Part shown: positions 28,585 to 36,890 of the stretch, piece by piece
Layout: each line of letters opens with the position of its first letter
Numbering within the stretch: the first letter of the stretch is position 1
Assembly (NCBI RefSeq): GCF_900096895.1
Contig: NZ_FMYO01000001.1
Span: 682,001-746,000, forward strand
DNA length: 64,000 bases
Source: Acinetobacter kookii
GTDB taxonomy: Bacteria; Pseudomonadota; Gammaproteobacteria; Pseudomonadales; Moraxellaceae
Direction of reading: 5' to 3'
Made by a program: the position numbers and the translations under genes
The notes under the pieces: model-generated
Databases searched by the model: none
What the model was told of the DNA's origin: nothing
The model's input: the letters and a program-made list of their open reading frames with translations, nothing else

Positions 28585-29763
28585 ATGCATCCTATCGTCA
28601 TCATTGGTTCTGGTATGGCCGGCTATACCGCAGCACGTGAATTTCGCAAGCTTAATCCCGAACATGAGCTGGTCATGATCTGTGCAGATGATGCGGTAAA
28701 CTATGCCAAACCGACGCTTTCCAATGCTTTAGCTGGAAAAAAGGCACCTGAACAAATTGCCTTGGGTGATGCAGCTAAAATGGCAACCCAACTGAATATG
28801 CGTATTGAAGCACATACCTGGGTAAAAGAAATTCAAGCGGCCCAGCATCAGCTTGTTTTAGAAAAAAACGGACAACAAACAATTCAGCCTTATGCCAAGT
28901 TGGTGCTTGCGGTGGGTGCTCATCCTGTTCGCGTAGCCATTGCAGGCGATGGCAGTGATGATATTCATGTCGTCAATAATTTAGAAGACTACAAGGCATT
29001 CCGTAAGAACCTGGATCAGCATCACGATAAACGTGTGGTGATTTTAGGTGCCGGTCTGATTGGCTGTGAATTTGCCAATGATTTGCAAAACACAGACCAT
29101 CAAGTGACTGTGATTGATTTGGCTCCTCAACCTTTGGGACGCTTGTTACCTACCCATGTTGCAACGTCTTTCCAGGAAAAACTTGAAGATACCGGCATTC
29201 ACTTCGTTTTGGGTACTACGGTTGAAAAAGTCATCAAAGTGGAAAAAGGTGATTATCTAATCACGTTAGCCAATGGCCAGTCTGTGGTTGCCGACGTTGT
29301 GCTTTCTGCGATTGGTTTACACCCAAATCTGGAGTTGGCCAAAACCGCTGACATTCATTGTAGTCGCGGTATTTTGACCAATAGTCATCTGGAAACCAAC
29401 CAGGCAGATATTTATGCCATTGGAGACTGTGCCGAGGTTAATGGTTTATTGTTGCCTTATGTCATGCCAATCATGCAACAGGCACGCGCGTTAGCGAAAA
29501 CCCTGAACGGTGAAAAAACCCATGTGCATTACCCGGCAATGCCAGTTGCAGTCAAAACCCCTGCTGCACCGCTGACAGTACTTCCAGCACCTGTGGATGT
29601 TGATGTAAACTGGGAGACAGAAGAACTTGAAGATGGCATGATTGCCAAAGCTTTGGATAGCGAAAATACATTACGTGGTTTTGTCTTGTTGGGACCAAGT
29701 GCTGCCAAACAGCGTTTGAGCCTTACTAAACTGGTACCAGACTTGCTTCCTGCTGCGGTTTAA
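28585..29763 (+). CDS. rubB: Rubredoxin-NAD(+) reductase
   Basis: FAD enzyme that reduces rubredoxin with NADH. The 392-residue protein has the FAD loop IVIIGSGMAGYTAA (about 4-17), the NAD loop VVILGAGLIGCEFA (about 151-164) and the second FAD motif DIYAIGDCAEV (about 276-286), with a C-terminal dimer domain. The ATG at 28585 follows TGGAGAAT; longer frames reaching back towards rubA have no RBS. It lies 69 bases downstream of rubA in the same operon. Confidence 0.95.
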   Translation: MHPIVIIGSGMAGYTAAREFRKLNPEHELVMICADDAVNYAKPTLSNALAGKKAPEQIALGDAAKMATQLNMRIEAHTWVKEIQAAQHQLVLEKNGQQTIQPYAKLVLAVGAHPVRVAIAGDGSDDIHVVNNLEDYKAFRKNLDQHHDKRVVILGAGLIGCEFANDLQNTDHQVTVIDLAPQPLGRLLPTHVATSFQEKLEDTGIHFVLGTTVEKVIKVEKGDYLITLANGQSVVADVVLSAIGLHPNLELAKTADIHCSRGILTNSHLETNQADIYAIGDCAEVNGLLLPYVMPIMQQARALAKTLNGEKTHVHYPAMPVAVKTPAAPLTVLPAPVDVDVNWETEELEDGMIAKALDSENTLRGFVLLGPSAAKQRLSLTKLVPDLLPAAV

Positions 29764-29776
29764 GGTTTTAACACCT

Positions 29777-29807
29777 AGGACATTTTTTCAGCAAAATGTC
29801 CTTTTTT
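29777..29807 (+). terminator. Terminator-like hairpin inside the rub operon
   Basis: AGGACATTTT pairs perfectly with AAAATGTCCT across a TTCAGC loop and is followed by six Ts, between rubB and estB. It would reduce expression of estB and oxyR relative to rubAB. Confidence 0.75.
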
Positions 29808-29819
29808 AGGAAAACAATA

Positions 29820-30764
29820 ATGAATAGCGCACTTAATTTTACGGGTTCTCCCTATACATCTTTTATGCATGAAACCAAAGTCAATTTAGGCAATGGCGTT
29901 GAACTTCATGTGGAAATGGGGGGAGATCCTGAACATCCAGCCATCATGCTGATTATGGGTTTAGGTGCGCAAATGTTGTTTTGGCCTGATTTTTTCTGCA
30001 AGTCGCTGATTGACCAAGGTTATCGCGTGATTCGTTTTGACAACCGCGATATTGGTCTGTCTTCCAAAATCCGTCACTCGGGTCCCCGTCTCAACACCCT
30101 GAAATTGATGGGACGTTTTGCCTTGGGCTTACAAAATCAAGGTGCGCCATATGACTTATATGATATGGCAGAAGATGCGGCACTACTGATTGAGCGTTTG
30201 GGACTGGAAAAAGTCTCGGTGATTGGTGCTTCCATGGGGGGCATGATTGCGCAGATTCTGGCAGCCAAGCATCCACAAAAAGTCAGTAATTTAGGTCTGA
30301 TGTTTACCAGTAACAATCAGCCGCTGTTACCGCCGCCTTTTCCTAAACAGCTGCTTAGCCTGATTGGCAGACCGGAATCAACGGATGAAGAAGGCATTGT
30401 CAACCATAGCGTAAAGGTGTTTAACATTATTGGTTCTCCAGGATATATCAATCAACTGGAAATTATTCAGACTGCACGCAAATTATATCAACGAAGTTAT
30501 TACCCAGCGGGTGTACTTCAACAGTTTTTAGCAATATTATGTACAGGTTCTTTGCTACAATTGGGTAAGCAAATTCAGCAACCTACCCTTGTGGTACATG
30601 GCTCTCGTGATCGTTTATTGCCACCGAGTCATGGCAAAGCAGTTGCAAAGGCAATTACTGATGCGAAGTTTGAATTAATTGATGGAATGGGGCATGATAT
30701 CCCACCGCATTTTATTCCATATCTAAGCGGATTATTTGCTGATCACTTTAAATCAAAACATTAG
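29820..30764 (+). CDS. estB: Alpha/beta hydrolase (EstB-like esterase)
   Basis: The 314-residue protein has the alpha/beta-hydrolase triad: oxyanion region LIMGLGAQMLFWPD, nucleophile Ser in IGASMGGMIAQ, Asp in HGSRDRLLPP and His in GMGHDIPPHF. In A. baylyi an esterase gene, estB, sits between rubB and oxyR, and this gene has the same place. I chose the ATG at 29820, after AGGA; an ATG at 29796 lies inside the terminator hairpin. Substrate unknown, perhaps esters met during growth on hydrocarbons. Confidence 0.88.
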   Translation: MNSALNFTGSPYTSFMHETKVNLGNGVELHVEMGGDPEHPAIMLIMGLGAQMLFWPDFFCKSLIDQGYRVIRFDNRDIGLSSKIRHSGPRLNTLKLMGRFALGLQNQGAPYDLYDMAEDAALLIERLGLEKVSVIGASMGGMIAQILAAKHPQKVSNLGLMFTSNNQPLLPPPFPKQLLSLIGRPESTDEEGIVNHSVKVFNIIGSPGYINQLEIIQTARKLYQRSYYPAGVLQQFLAILCTGSLLQLGKQIQQPTLVVHGSRDRLLPPSHGKAVAKAITDAKFELIDGMGHDIPPHFIPYLSGLFADHFKSKH

Positions 30765-30770
30765 GACACT

Positions 30771-31676
30771 ATGGCTGCATTACCCTCTTTAAGACAGCTG
30801 TCATACCTCGTTACACTGTCTGAAACGCTGCATTTTACTGAAGCTGCGCGCCGTTCATTTGTGACCCAGTCAACTTTGTCAGGCGGGATCATGGAGTTAG
30901 AGCGCTTGCTAGGTGGAGTACTTGTTGAACGCGATCGCCAAAATGTGCGTTTAACTCCGCTTGGCGAACAGGTTGTTGCCCGAGCCCGTGTTCTATTGGC
31001 AGATGCACAAGACTTGATGCGTTTAAGTCGTGAAATGAGCGAACCCTTAACAGGTGATTTACATTTAGGGATTATTCCTACAATTGCGCCTTTTATTTTG
31101 TCTCAGCTTCTGGATGAAGTGCATAAGCAGCTTCCTAAAATTCAGCTGCACTTGCACGAAGCGCAAAGTGAAAAGATTGTCGAAAAACTCGAACACGGCA
31201 ATCTGGACATGATCGTGTTGGCCTTACCATTTGACACGCGTGGCTTAAAAGTTGCCGAAATTGCAAAAGAAAACCTGTATCTGGTTTACCATAAAGCGGA
31301 TCAGAATGCCCAGAATGCCCGCAGTTTGGATGATCTGGATTTATCTCGCTTAGTGTTACTTGAAGAAGGTCATTGCTTACGCAACCATGTATTAAGTGCC
31401 TGCCCAATTGGTGAACGTAAAAATGATCATCGCTTAAAAGCAAGTTCATTGCCGACACTGGTCGAAATGGTTTCTTCAGACTTGGGCTTTACCCTGCTTC
31501 CTGAGATTGCCATTCATACTCATATGATTAAAGCCAATTCCGATTTAGTGGTTAAATCTATCGAGGAAGCGCCAAGTCGTACGCTTGCCTTGTTGACCCG
31601 TAAAAGCACACCATTGCAAAGCGAGTTTGATGTACTGCTGCAAATTTTGCAAAAGATCACCCAGGATCTTCATTAA
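30771..31676 (+). CDS. oxyR: Hydrogen peroxide-sensing regulator OxyR
   Basis: LysR-type activator of peroxide defence. The 301-residue protein has an N-terminal winged helix-turn-helix (about 5-64; TEAARRSFVTQSTLSGGI in the recognition region) and a sensor domain whose redox pair is Cys202 and Cys211, in the spacing C-x8-C and context EEGHCLRNHVLSAC that match E. coli Cys199/Cys208. It follows estB by six bases, so it is probably translationally linked to it. The operon order equals that published for A. baylyi. Confidence 0.96.
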   Translation: MAALPSLRQLSYLVTLSETLHFTEAARRSFVTQSTLSGGIMELERLLGGVLVERDRQNVRLTPLGEQVVARARVLLADAQDLMRLSREMSEPLTGDLHLGIIPTIAPFILSQLLDEVHKQLPKIQLHLHEAQSEKIVEKLEHGNLDMIVLALPFDTRGLKVAEIAKENLYLVYHKADQNAQNARSLDDLDLSRLVLLEEGHCLRNHVLSACPIGERKNDHRLKASSLPTLVEMVSSDLGFTLLPEIAIHTHMIKANSDLVVKSIEEAPSRTLALLTRKSTPLQSEFDVLLQILQKITQDLH

Positions 31677-31691
31677 AAGATTCAACTTATT

Positions 31692-31716
31692 AAAAGGAGC
31701 AGCTGCTCCTTTTTTT
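31692..31716. terminator. oxyR operon terminator
   Basis: A perfect 22-bp palindrome with core AGGAGCAGCTGCTCCT followed by seven Ts. Confidence 0.85.
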
Positions 31717-31770
31717 ATGCTTAATGGAACTATTCAGGCTCATTTTTCTAATGAAATGCCTGATTTTTTC

Positions 31771-31918
31771 ATAAAAAAAGGTTTACCACCCGGATAAACC
31801 TTGTTTGAAGCAAATGGAAAAACTCTCATATGTGGATGAACGAAAAACCCTTCTTCAAAAATTGCTCACTTCTGAATTGCAAAACCACTCGAAGCAAGCT
31901 TATTTTATTCAACTATTC
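31771..31918 (-). ncRNA. Candidate small RNA, unit 1
   Basis: On the minus strand a TATAAA -10 (31930-31925) would start an RNA near 31918 that ends at a terminator: GGTTTA-TCCGGGTGG-TAAACC and seven Ts (31800-31773). Length about 147 nt, no ORF with an RBS. The same layout recurs exactly 204 bp to the right. The conserved loop (CCGGGTGG against CTGGGTGG) sits on stems of different sequence, as expected for selection on structure. Family not recognised. Confidence 0.55.
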
Positions 31919-31924
31919 CAGTAC

Positions 31925-31953
31925 TTTATATCCCTGATAATAGGTATTTTTTG
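31925..31953 (-). promoter_or_regulatory. Shared promoter-like element, copy 1
   Basis: Minus strand AATACCTATTATCAGGGATA followed by TAAA. Copy 2 has AATACCTAATTATAGGGATA and TAAA. The TATAAA end is a good -10; the upstream ATACCTA/TAGGGAT half-sites form an imperfect dyad in place of a -35, so an activator may be needed. Confidence 0.5.
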
Positions 31954-31973
31954 TTTCATTCTAAAAATAAAGG

Positions 31974-32122
31974 TAAAAAAATAGCTTATCCACCCAGATA
32001 AGCCATGTAAGGTAAAATATTTCTATTACTATGATTGTAATAAAAATATTGTAGCCCTTGGAGTTGAAATAGTCTTGCCGGATCACCCAAACAAAAAGTG
32101 TTATTATGCTATAGCGTTAAAA
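31974..32122 (-). ncRNA. Candidate small RNA, unit 2
   Basis: A second minus-strand unit of about 148 nt. The -10 TATAAA (32134-32129) follows the same upstream element as unit 1, and the terminator is GCTTAT-CTGGGTGG-ATAAGC, then TATTTTTTT (32003-31975). The interior differs from unit 1, so the two RNAs share ends but not their middle parts. Confidence 0.55.
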
Positions 32123-32126
32123 TCGG

Positions 32127-32156
32127 TTTTTATATCCCTATAATTAGGTATTTTTC
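32127..32156 (-). promoter_or_regulatory. Shared promoter-like element, copy 2
   Basis: Second copy of the element described at 31925-31953, offset by 204 bp, the same offset as the two terminators. Confidence 0.5.
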
Positions 32157-32371
32157 ATTATTTATAAGCATGAATAAGCTTTAAATAAAAGCAAAGAAAA
32201 TAAACTACAAGAAAAATCATAATAAAATAATTTTTGTTTAAATATGCTTTATTGTACAGATACTTAAATTTACTATAATTTTATAAATTCACTAGTTTCA
32301 GGGATAGCAGTTTCCTCGTTTTTATCACAAAGTAACAAGATAAAATATAAAACCAATGTGAGTACCACCTT

Positions 32372-33001
32372 GTGGGTGAACTAATATTACCTGTTCCTAT
32401 CATGATGATAGAGGATCAACCTCTTTGTAATCAGCCATTAGAAATGATTCTCATGAGATTGGGTTATCCGAAAGAATTAATGATGAGCACCCAAAATCTA
32501 GCCGAAGCTGAAACGTGGTTGCAGCAGCATTTGCCCAACCTGATTTTTATTGATGTGGCAGTGCACACTACAGCAAAGCTTGGATTTATAAAAAATTTAA
32601 AACACATCCATCCCGATAGCTATGTGATTGCAATCTTAGCCCAACAGCAGACCACATTACTCTTCAATGCCATTCAGTCTGGTGCACAAGGATATGTTTT
32701 TCATCATCATACGGAAGCAGAAATGCTCAATCATATTAAAAGTACCCTACGTGGAGGAGCTCCCATCCATCACGATTTAGCCCAATATATTTTGTCTCAT
32801 CCAACTAAAGGTATTGAAAATAAATCCGGGCTCGAAGAAAACCCTACGCTCAGCCTAACAGCGATTGAATCTGAAATTTTAAATCTGGTCGCAGCCGGTT
32901 TAAATTCACAGCAAGTGGCAGATCAAACCCATATTCCACTGTATAAAATTGAAGGCAATATTAAAAATATCTACAGAAAAATTGCCAGTTTAGACTCTTA
33001 A
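32372..33001 (+). CDS. Atypical LuxR-type response regulator
   Basis: The 209-residue protein has a receiver-like domain (about 7-130) and a C-terminal LuxR/NarL helix-turn-helix (about 158-205, LTAIESEILNLVAAGLNSQQ then VADQTHIPLYKIEGNI). The acidic pair (ED, 14-15) and the phospho-acceptor position (Asp61 in LIFIDVAV) remain, but the switch Thr/Ser and the conserved Lys are missing (VIAILAQ and GYVFHHH). The start is GTG at 32372; the ATG at 32402 would remove the first beta strand. No kinase gene is nearby. Targets unknown. Confidence 0.8.
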   Translation: MGELILPVPIMMIEDQPLCNQPLEMILMRLGYPKELMMSTQNLAEAETWLQQHLPNLIFIDVAVHTTAKLGFIKNLKHIHPDSYVIAILAQQQTTLLFNAIQSGAQGYVFHHHTEAEMLNHIKSTLRGGAPIHHDLAQYILSHPTKGIENKSGLEENPTLSLTAIESEILNLVAAGLNSQQVADQTHIPLYKIEGNIKNIYRKIASLDS

Positions 33002-33022
33002 CTTTTCAATTTAGGATGATTG

Positions 33023-33105
33023 ATCCGGAATAATTGATGAGTAAATCAATCACCTCAAGGAGTCCGAGGACTTATTGAGGTGATATGAAGGACACTGTTC
33101 CGGAT
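33023..33105. repeat. Long nested inverted repeat between converging genes
   Basis: Three sets of arms are nested: ATCCGGAA/TTCCGGAT (33023-33030 and 33098-33105), ATCACCTCAA/TTGAGGTGAT (33049-33058 and 33075-33084) and AGTCC/GGACT (33061-33065 and 33068-33072). The inner part can form a stem of about 15 bp. No T-run follows, so it is not a standard terminator. It lies between the response regulator and ppk and reaches the ppk stop codon. Confidence 0.75.
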
Positions 33106-35186
33106 TATTTGATCAGCTCTAATAATATCCGCTGTGCATTATGTGCTTCTTGCCCTTCAGCAACCTGTGCACGTAACCAGGTACCATCACTTTGCAGTAA
33201 CCACGCTTGCTGGTTATCCTTTAAATAATTCAGCAAACCTTGCTGGTAAATGCGTTTTTTCAATGCCGCATCTTCAATCGGGAAGCAGGCTTCGACACGA
33301 TTGAACAGGTTTCGGTCCATCCAGTCTGCACTTGAACAGTAAATCCGGCTCTCTCCTCCGTTCAAGAAGTAATAGACACGGGTATGCTCTAGGAAACGTC
33401 CTACAATGGAACGGACCCGAATATTTTCAGATAGGCCCGGCAAACCGGGACGCAGGCAGCAGATCGAGCGGATAATCAGATCAATTTGTACGCCGGCTTG
33501 AGAGGCTTCATATAATTTATTGATCAGTTGCATTTCCGTTAAGGCATTCACCTTGACAATAATTTGCGCAGGTTTACCGGCTTTGGCATTGGCAATTTCA
33601 TCATCAATGAAATTAATCAGCTGGGCATGCAGGGTGAAAGGTGCATGCAATAACTTTTTCAGTTTTGCCATTTTCCCCATACCGGTTAATTCCTGGAAAA
33701 TGCGGTGCACATCTTCACAAAGCTCTTTGTCCGTGGTCAGCAAACCATAGTCGGTATAAATACGAGCATTGCCGGCATGGTAGTTGCCGGTACCCAAATG
33801 TACATAACGCACCAGCTTGTTGTTTTCACGGCGTACCACCAGAATCATTTTGGCATGCGTCTTATAACCGACAATGCCATACACCACCACTGCTCCGGCT
33901 TCTTGCAGCACATTCGCGACAGCAATGTTGGATTCTTCATCAAAACGGGCACGCAGTTCAATTACCGCCGTCACTTCCTTGCCGTTGCGCGCCGCTTCAG
34001 CCAAGACCTGAACAATTTCAGAGTCCGGACCACTTCGGTATAACGTTTGCTTGATGGCTAAAACTTGCGGATCACGTGCAGCTTCACGCAGTAAATTAAT
34101 GACCGGGGCAAAAGACTCAAACGGATGATGGAGTAAAATATCCTGCTTCTGCATGGCAGAAAAAATATTTTCAGATTTTTTCAGCACTTTCGGAATCACC
34201 GGCGTATGCGAATCATAACGTAAATGCGGGCGCTTAAAATTGGACAACAATCGCGCCAAGTTAACCGGGCCATCGACCTTGTACAGTTGCTCTTCTTCCA
34301 GATCGAACTCATCCAGCAAATAGTCATAGATATGTTTCGGGCAATTATGGGTCACTTCCAGACGTACCGCACGACCAAAACGACGCGAATTCAGTTCCCC
34401 TTTCAGGGCTTTGGCCAAGTCTTCCACATCTTCGTTTAAGGCCAGATCGGCATTTCGGGTCACGCGGAACTGGTAACAGCCGGTTGCCGTCATGCCCGGG
34501 AACAGGTCTGAAACATGTTCATGAATAATGGCAGACAACATCACATGATGCTCTTTCCCCCCGGTGAGTTCATCCGGCAAACGCACGACACGGGGCAATG
34601 AACGCGGTGCAGGCACTACAGCCAGATCAATCTGACGGCCAAAAGCATCTTTACCTTCCAGGGTCACAATAAAGTTGAGGCTTTTGTTGACCAGACGCGG
34701 GAACGGATGTGCCGGATCAAGGCTGATCGGTGTCAGTACCGGCGCCACCTGCTCCTGAAAATACTTTTTCACCCAGGCTGACTGTGCAGGTGTCAGTTCG
34801 CCACGGCGCAAGAAACAGATATCTTCTTCACGCAATTTAGGCAAAATTTGTTCATTTAAAATGCGGTACTGACGCTCAATTGCCTCATGCGTGGTTTTGG
34901 AAATGATCTCCAGCACCTGTTTAGGGGTTAAACCGTCCGGGCTATGGCTTTCATTGCCTAAATCCAGTTGCTCCATCATCCCCGCAACACGAATTTCAAA
35001 AAATTCATCCAGATTACGGGAAAAAATAAGCAGAAAATTCATTCGCTCAAGCAAAGGATGCAAAGGATCGACCGCTTGCTCCAACACGCGCAAATGGAAG
35101 TCGAGAATAGAAAGCTCACGATTAATGTAGCGATCATTATATGCGTATTCTATTTGCGTCGGAGTCGTATTAGCAGCCGTATTCAT
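33105..35186 (-). CDS. ppk: Polyphosphate kinase
   Basis: Makes inorganic polyphosphate from ATP. The 693-residue PPK1 has the N-terminal domain opening [20 protein letters not shown] (in part), a head domain, and the catalytic half with [30 protein letters not shown] in part (phospho-accepting His) and the later His in HTRVYYF. Length is normal. It has no ppx partner next to it. In A. baylyi ppk and mtgA also lie near the rub operon. Confidence 0.96.
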   Translation of the reverse strand: MNTAANTTPTQIEYAYNDRYINRELSILDFHLRVLEQAVDPLHPLLERMNFLLIFSRNLDEFFEIRVAGMMEQLDLGNESHSPDGLTPKQVLEIISKTTHEAIERQYRILNEQILPKLREEDICFLRRGELTPAQSAWVKKYFQEQVAPVLTPISLDPAHPFPRLVNKSLNFIVTLEGKDAFGRQIDLAVVPAPRSLPRVVRLPDELTGGKEHHVMLSAIIHEHVSDLFPGMTATGCYQFRVTRNADLALNEDVEDLAKALKGELNSRRFGRAVRLEVTHNCPKHIYDYLLDEFDLEEEQLYKVDGPVNLARLLSNFKRPHLRYDSHTPVIPKVLKKSENIFSAMQKQDILLHHPFESFAPVINLLREAARDPQVLAIKQTLYRSGPDSEIVQVLAEAARNGKEVTAVIELRARFDEESNIAVANVLQEAGAVVVYGIVGYKTHAKMILVVRRENNKLVRYVHLGTGNYHAGNARIYTDYGLLTTDKELCEDVHRIFQELTGMGKMAKLKKLLHAPFTLHAQLINFIDDEIANAKAGKPAQIIVKVNALTEMQLINKLYEASQAGVQIDLIIRSICCLRPGLPGLSENIRVRSIVGRFLEHTRVYYFLNGGESRIYCSSADWMDRNLFNRVEACFPIEDAALKKRIYQQGLLNYLKDNQQAWLLQSDGTWLRAQVAEGQEAHNAQRILLELIK

Positions 35187-35259
35187 ACCTAACCTGTAAT
35201 TGTTCGAAAGTAGCCTGTATCTTCACAAGTATGCTTCAAATTTATGACAATTTCATAAA

Positions 35260-35285
35260 AAAAAGCCCAAATCACTGGGCTTTTT
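35260..35285 (-). terminator. mtgA terminator
   Basis: AAAAAGCCCA pairs with TGGGCTTTTT across a 6-base loop just past the mtgA stop. Confidence 0.82.
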
Positions 35286-35301
35286 GAAAATAAATCTTAA
35301 A

Positions 35302-35976
35302 TTAGGGAATATGGCTATAACGCATATATTTTTGAATCATCCGCTTGCGATATTGCAGCTTTCTATCTTGTTGATGATCTTGATAATATTTAGGGTTGGG
35401 CAAAATGGCTGCTAGAAATGCGGCCTGTTCACGACTCAGGCTTCGCGCACTTTTACCAAAGTAATGCTGGGTGGCTGCTTCTATGCCATAAATATTGTCG
35501 CCAAATTCTACCGAGTTGAGATAGACTTCCAGAATGCGCTGTTTTGACCACATCCGTTCCATCATCCAGGTGGCAACCGCTTCCTGCCCTTTACGCAGGA
35601 AAGAGCGTTTATTGTATAAAAACAGGTTCTTGGCCAGTTGCTGGGAAATGGTAGAACCGCCGGCTACCACCTTACCCTTGTCTTTGTTGCGTTCCAGGGC
35701 GAATTGCATGCCCTCCCAGTCAAAACCTTTATGCTGCAAAAACTTTCCGTCTTCCGCGGCAACCACGGCATGTTTCATATAATTGCTGATCCGATCATAA
35801 TCACGCCAATCATGTTTAATCGGTTTCGAAGGTTCAGACCAGTAATCCAGACGCATCATCATGGTGGTGTCCACCGGATGGGTGCGCCACCATAGCAAAC
35901 TTGAAAAAATCCACAGTTGAACCAGAAGCACCAGACTGACAAGTATTAACAAACTACGAACAATAAAAGCTTTCAT
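35302..35976 (-). CDS. mtgA: Monofunctional biosynthetic peptidoglycan transglycosylase
   Basis: Polymerises lipid II into glycan strands. The 224-residue protein has one N-terminal membrane anchor (about 9-29) and a GT51 domain with the catalytic Glu motif [18 protein letters not shown] (about 70-87), [15 protein letters not shown] (about 106-120) and the [11 protein letters not shown]-like segment [16 protein letters not shown]. No transpeptidase domain follows, so it is the monofunctional type. Separated from ppk by a terminator and divergent from a rhomboid gene. Confidence 0.95.
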   Translation of the reverse strand: MKAFIVRSLLILVSLVLLVQLWIFSSLLWWRTHPVDTTMMMRLDYWSEPSKPIKHDWRDYDRISNYMKHAVVAAEDGKFLQHKGFDWEGMQFALERNKDKGKVVAGGSTISQQLAKNLFLYNKRSFLRKGQEAVATWMMERMWSKQRILEVYLNSVEFGDNIYGIEAATQHYFGKSARSLSREQAAFLAAILPNPKYYQDHQQDRKLQYRKRMIQKYMRYSHIP

Positions 35977-36055
35977 GTCAGTGAGTTACTCCAAAAATCT
36001 GTTTTTTTCGTGCTAAGCTGGATGCTGAATATAGCAAAGATTATAAAAGAATAGC

Positions 36056-36868
36056 ATGGCCGAACTTTCTCCCCCTTCCATTCAAAGCAAACCTGAAGTT
36101 CATCTGTGGTGGCTGACGGCAGTTTTTATTGCCATCAATGTCGGTTTATTTCTCTGGCAAGTCCTGAGCGGAGTCAATATTACGGCTCCCAGTCTGGTCG
36201 ATGCGATTCATTGGGGTGCTGATTATGCACCTTTAACCTTTTTAGAGGAACCCACTCGCCTGTTTACCAGCATGTTTTTTCATTTTGGCCTGATTCATTT
36301 AATGCTGAACATGTGGGCGCTGTATATTTTTGGCAGTGTGGCCGAACAGCTTTTAGGCCGGTTTTATTATCTGGGACTTTATATTCTTGCCGGTCTGATG
36401 GGCAGTTTACTGAGCGGTTTCCTCGATATTCAGAATAGCTTTGAACTCTTGCAAAGCAATGACCCGACACTTCTTCCTACCGTCAGTGCCGGTGCATCCG
36501 GTGCCGTGATGGGTATAGGCAGTGCATTGACGGTTTTAGCGCTACTCCCCTCATTACCGAAACAGCGCTTTATTCTAGATAAAAAAAGCCTACTGATGAT
36601 TATGGGGATTAACCTGCTGATTGGCTTTACCATTGCCGGAATTAACAATGCCGCACATATTGGCGGCATGTTGATGGGTGCGGTGCTAACAATAATCTGG
36701 TATGCGGGACAACGAATACATAAACCCAGGTTGGCTTTTGTTGCAGGCATGACGGTAGGCATCATCAGCTGTTATCTGTTGTATGCCTACTGCATGCAAC
36801 AAGTGCAGATTCTGGAACCGGTCTGGCGGCAAATATTGGCCGCCATGCGGGCACAACTGCATTTTTAG
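36056..36868 (+). CDS. Rhomboid family intramembrane serine protease
   Basis: The 270-residue protein has about seven hydrophobic segments. Catalytic residues are Ser in SAGASGAVMG (about 143-152) and His in NNAAHIGGMLMG (about 198-209), with the HFGLIHLMLNMWALY loop (about 76-90) that precedes them. Rhomboids cut membrane proteins within or next to membrane helices; the substrate is unknown. It is convergent with the FtsX-like permease gene and is the first of two rhomboids in the window. Confidence 0.9.
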   Translation: MAELSPPSIQSKPEVHLWWLTAVFIAINVGLFLWQVLSGVNITAPSLVDAIHWGADYAPLTFLEEPTRLFTSMFFHFGLIHLMLNMWALYIFGSVAEQLLGRFYYLGLYILAGLMGSLLSGFLDIQNSFELLQSNDPTLLPTVSAGASGAVMGIGSALTVLALLPSLPKQRFILDKKSLLMIMGINLLIGFTIAGINNAAHIGGMLMGAVLTIIWYAGQRIHKPRLAFVAGMTVGIISCYLLYAYCMQQVQILEPVWRQILAAMRAQLHF

Positions 36869-36890
36869 ATTTTCCAGTTTAGAGAGCAAT

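Larger units (their letters stand above)
31717..32371. other. Gene-free region with two tandem small-RNA-like units
   Basis: Between oxyR and the response regulator there is no coding frame. It contains two copies of a unit of about 204 bp, each with a shared promoter-like element and a terminator on the minus strand (listed separately). The rest, 32160-32371, is very A/T-rich leader of the next gene. Confidence 0.7.

Noticed and set aside
29796-29819. Upstream ATG for estB at 29796
   Set aside because: It lies in the descending arm of a terminator hairpin and has no RBS, whereas the ATG at 29820 follows AGGA.
32281-32325. Third copy of the small-RNA promoter element (TTTCAGGGATAGC)
   Set aside because: Only the CAGGGATA core matches, it is in the opposite orientation, and no terminator lies at the required distance.
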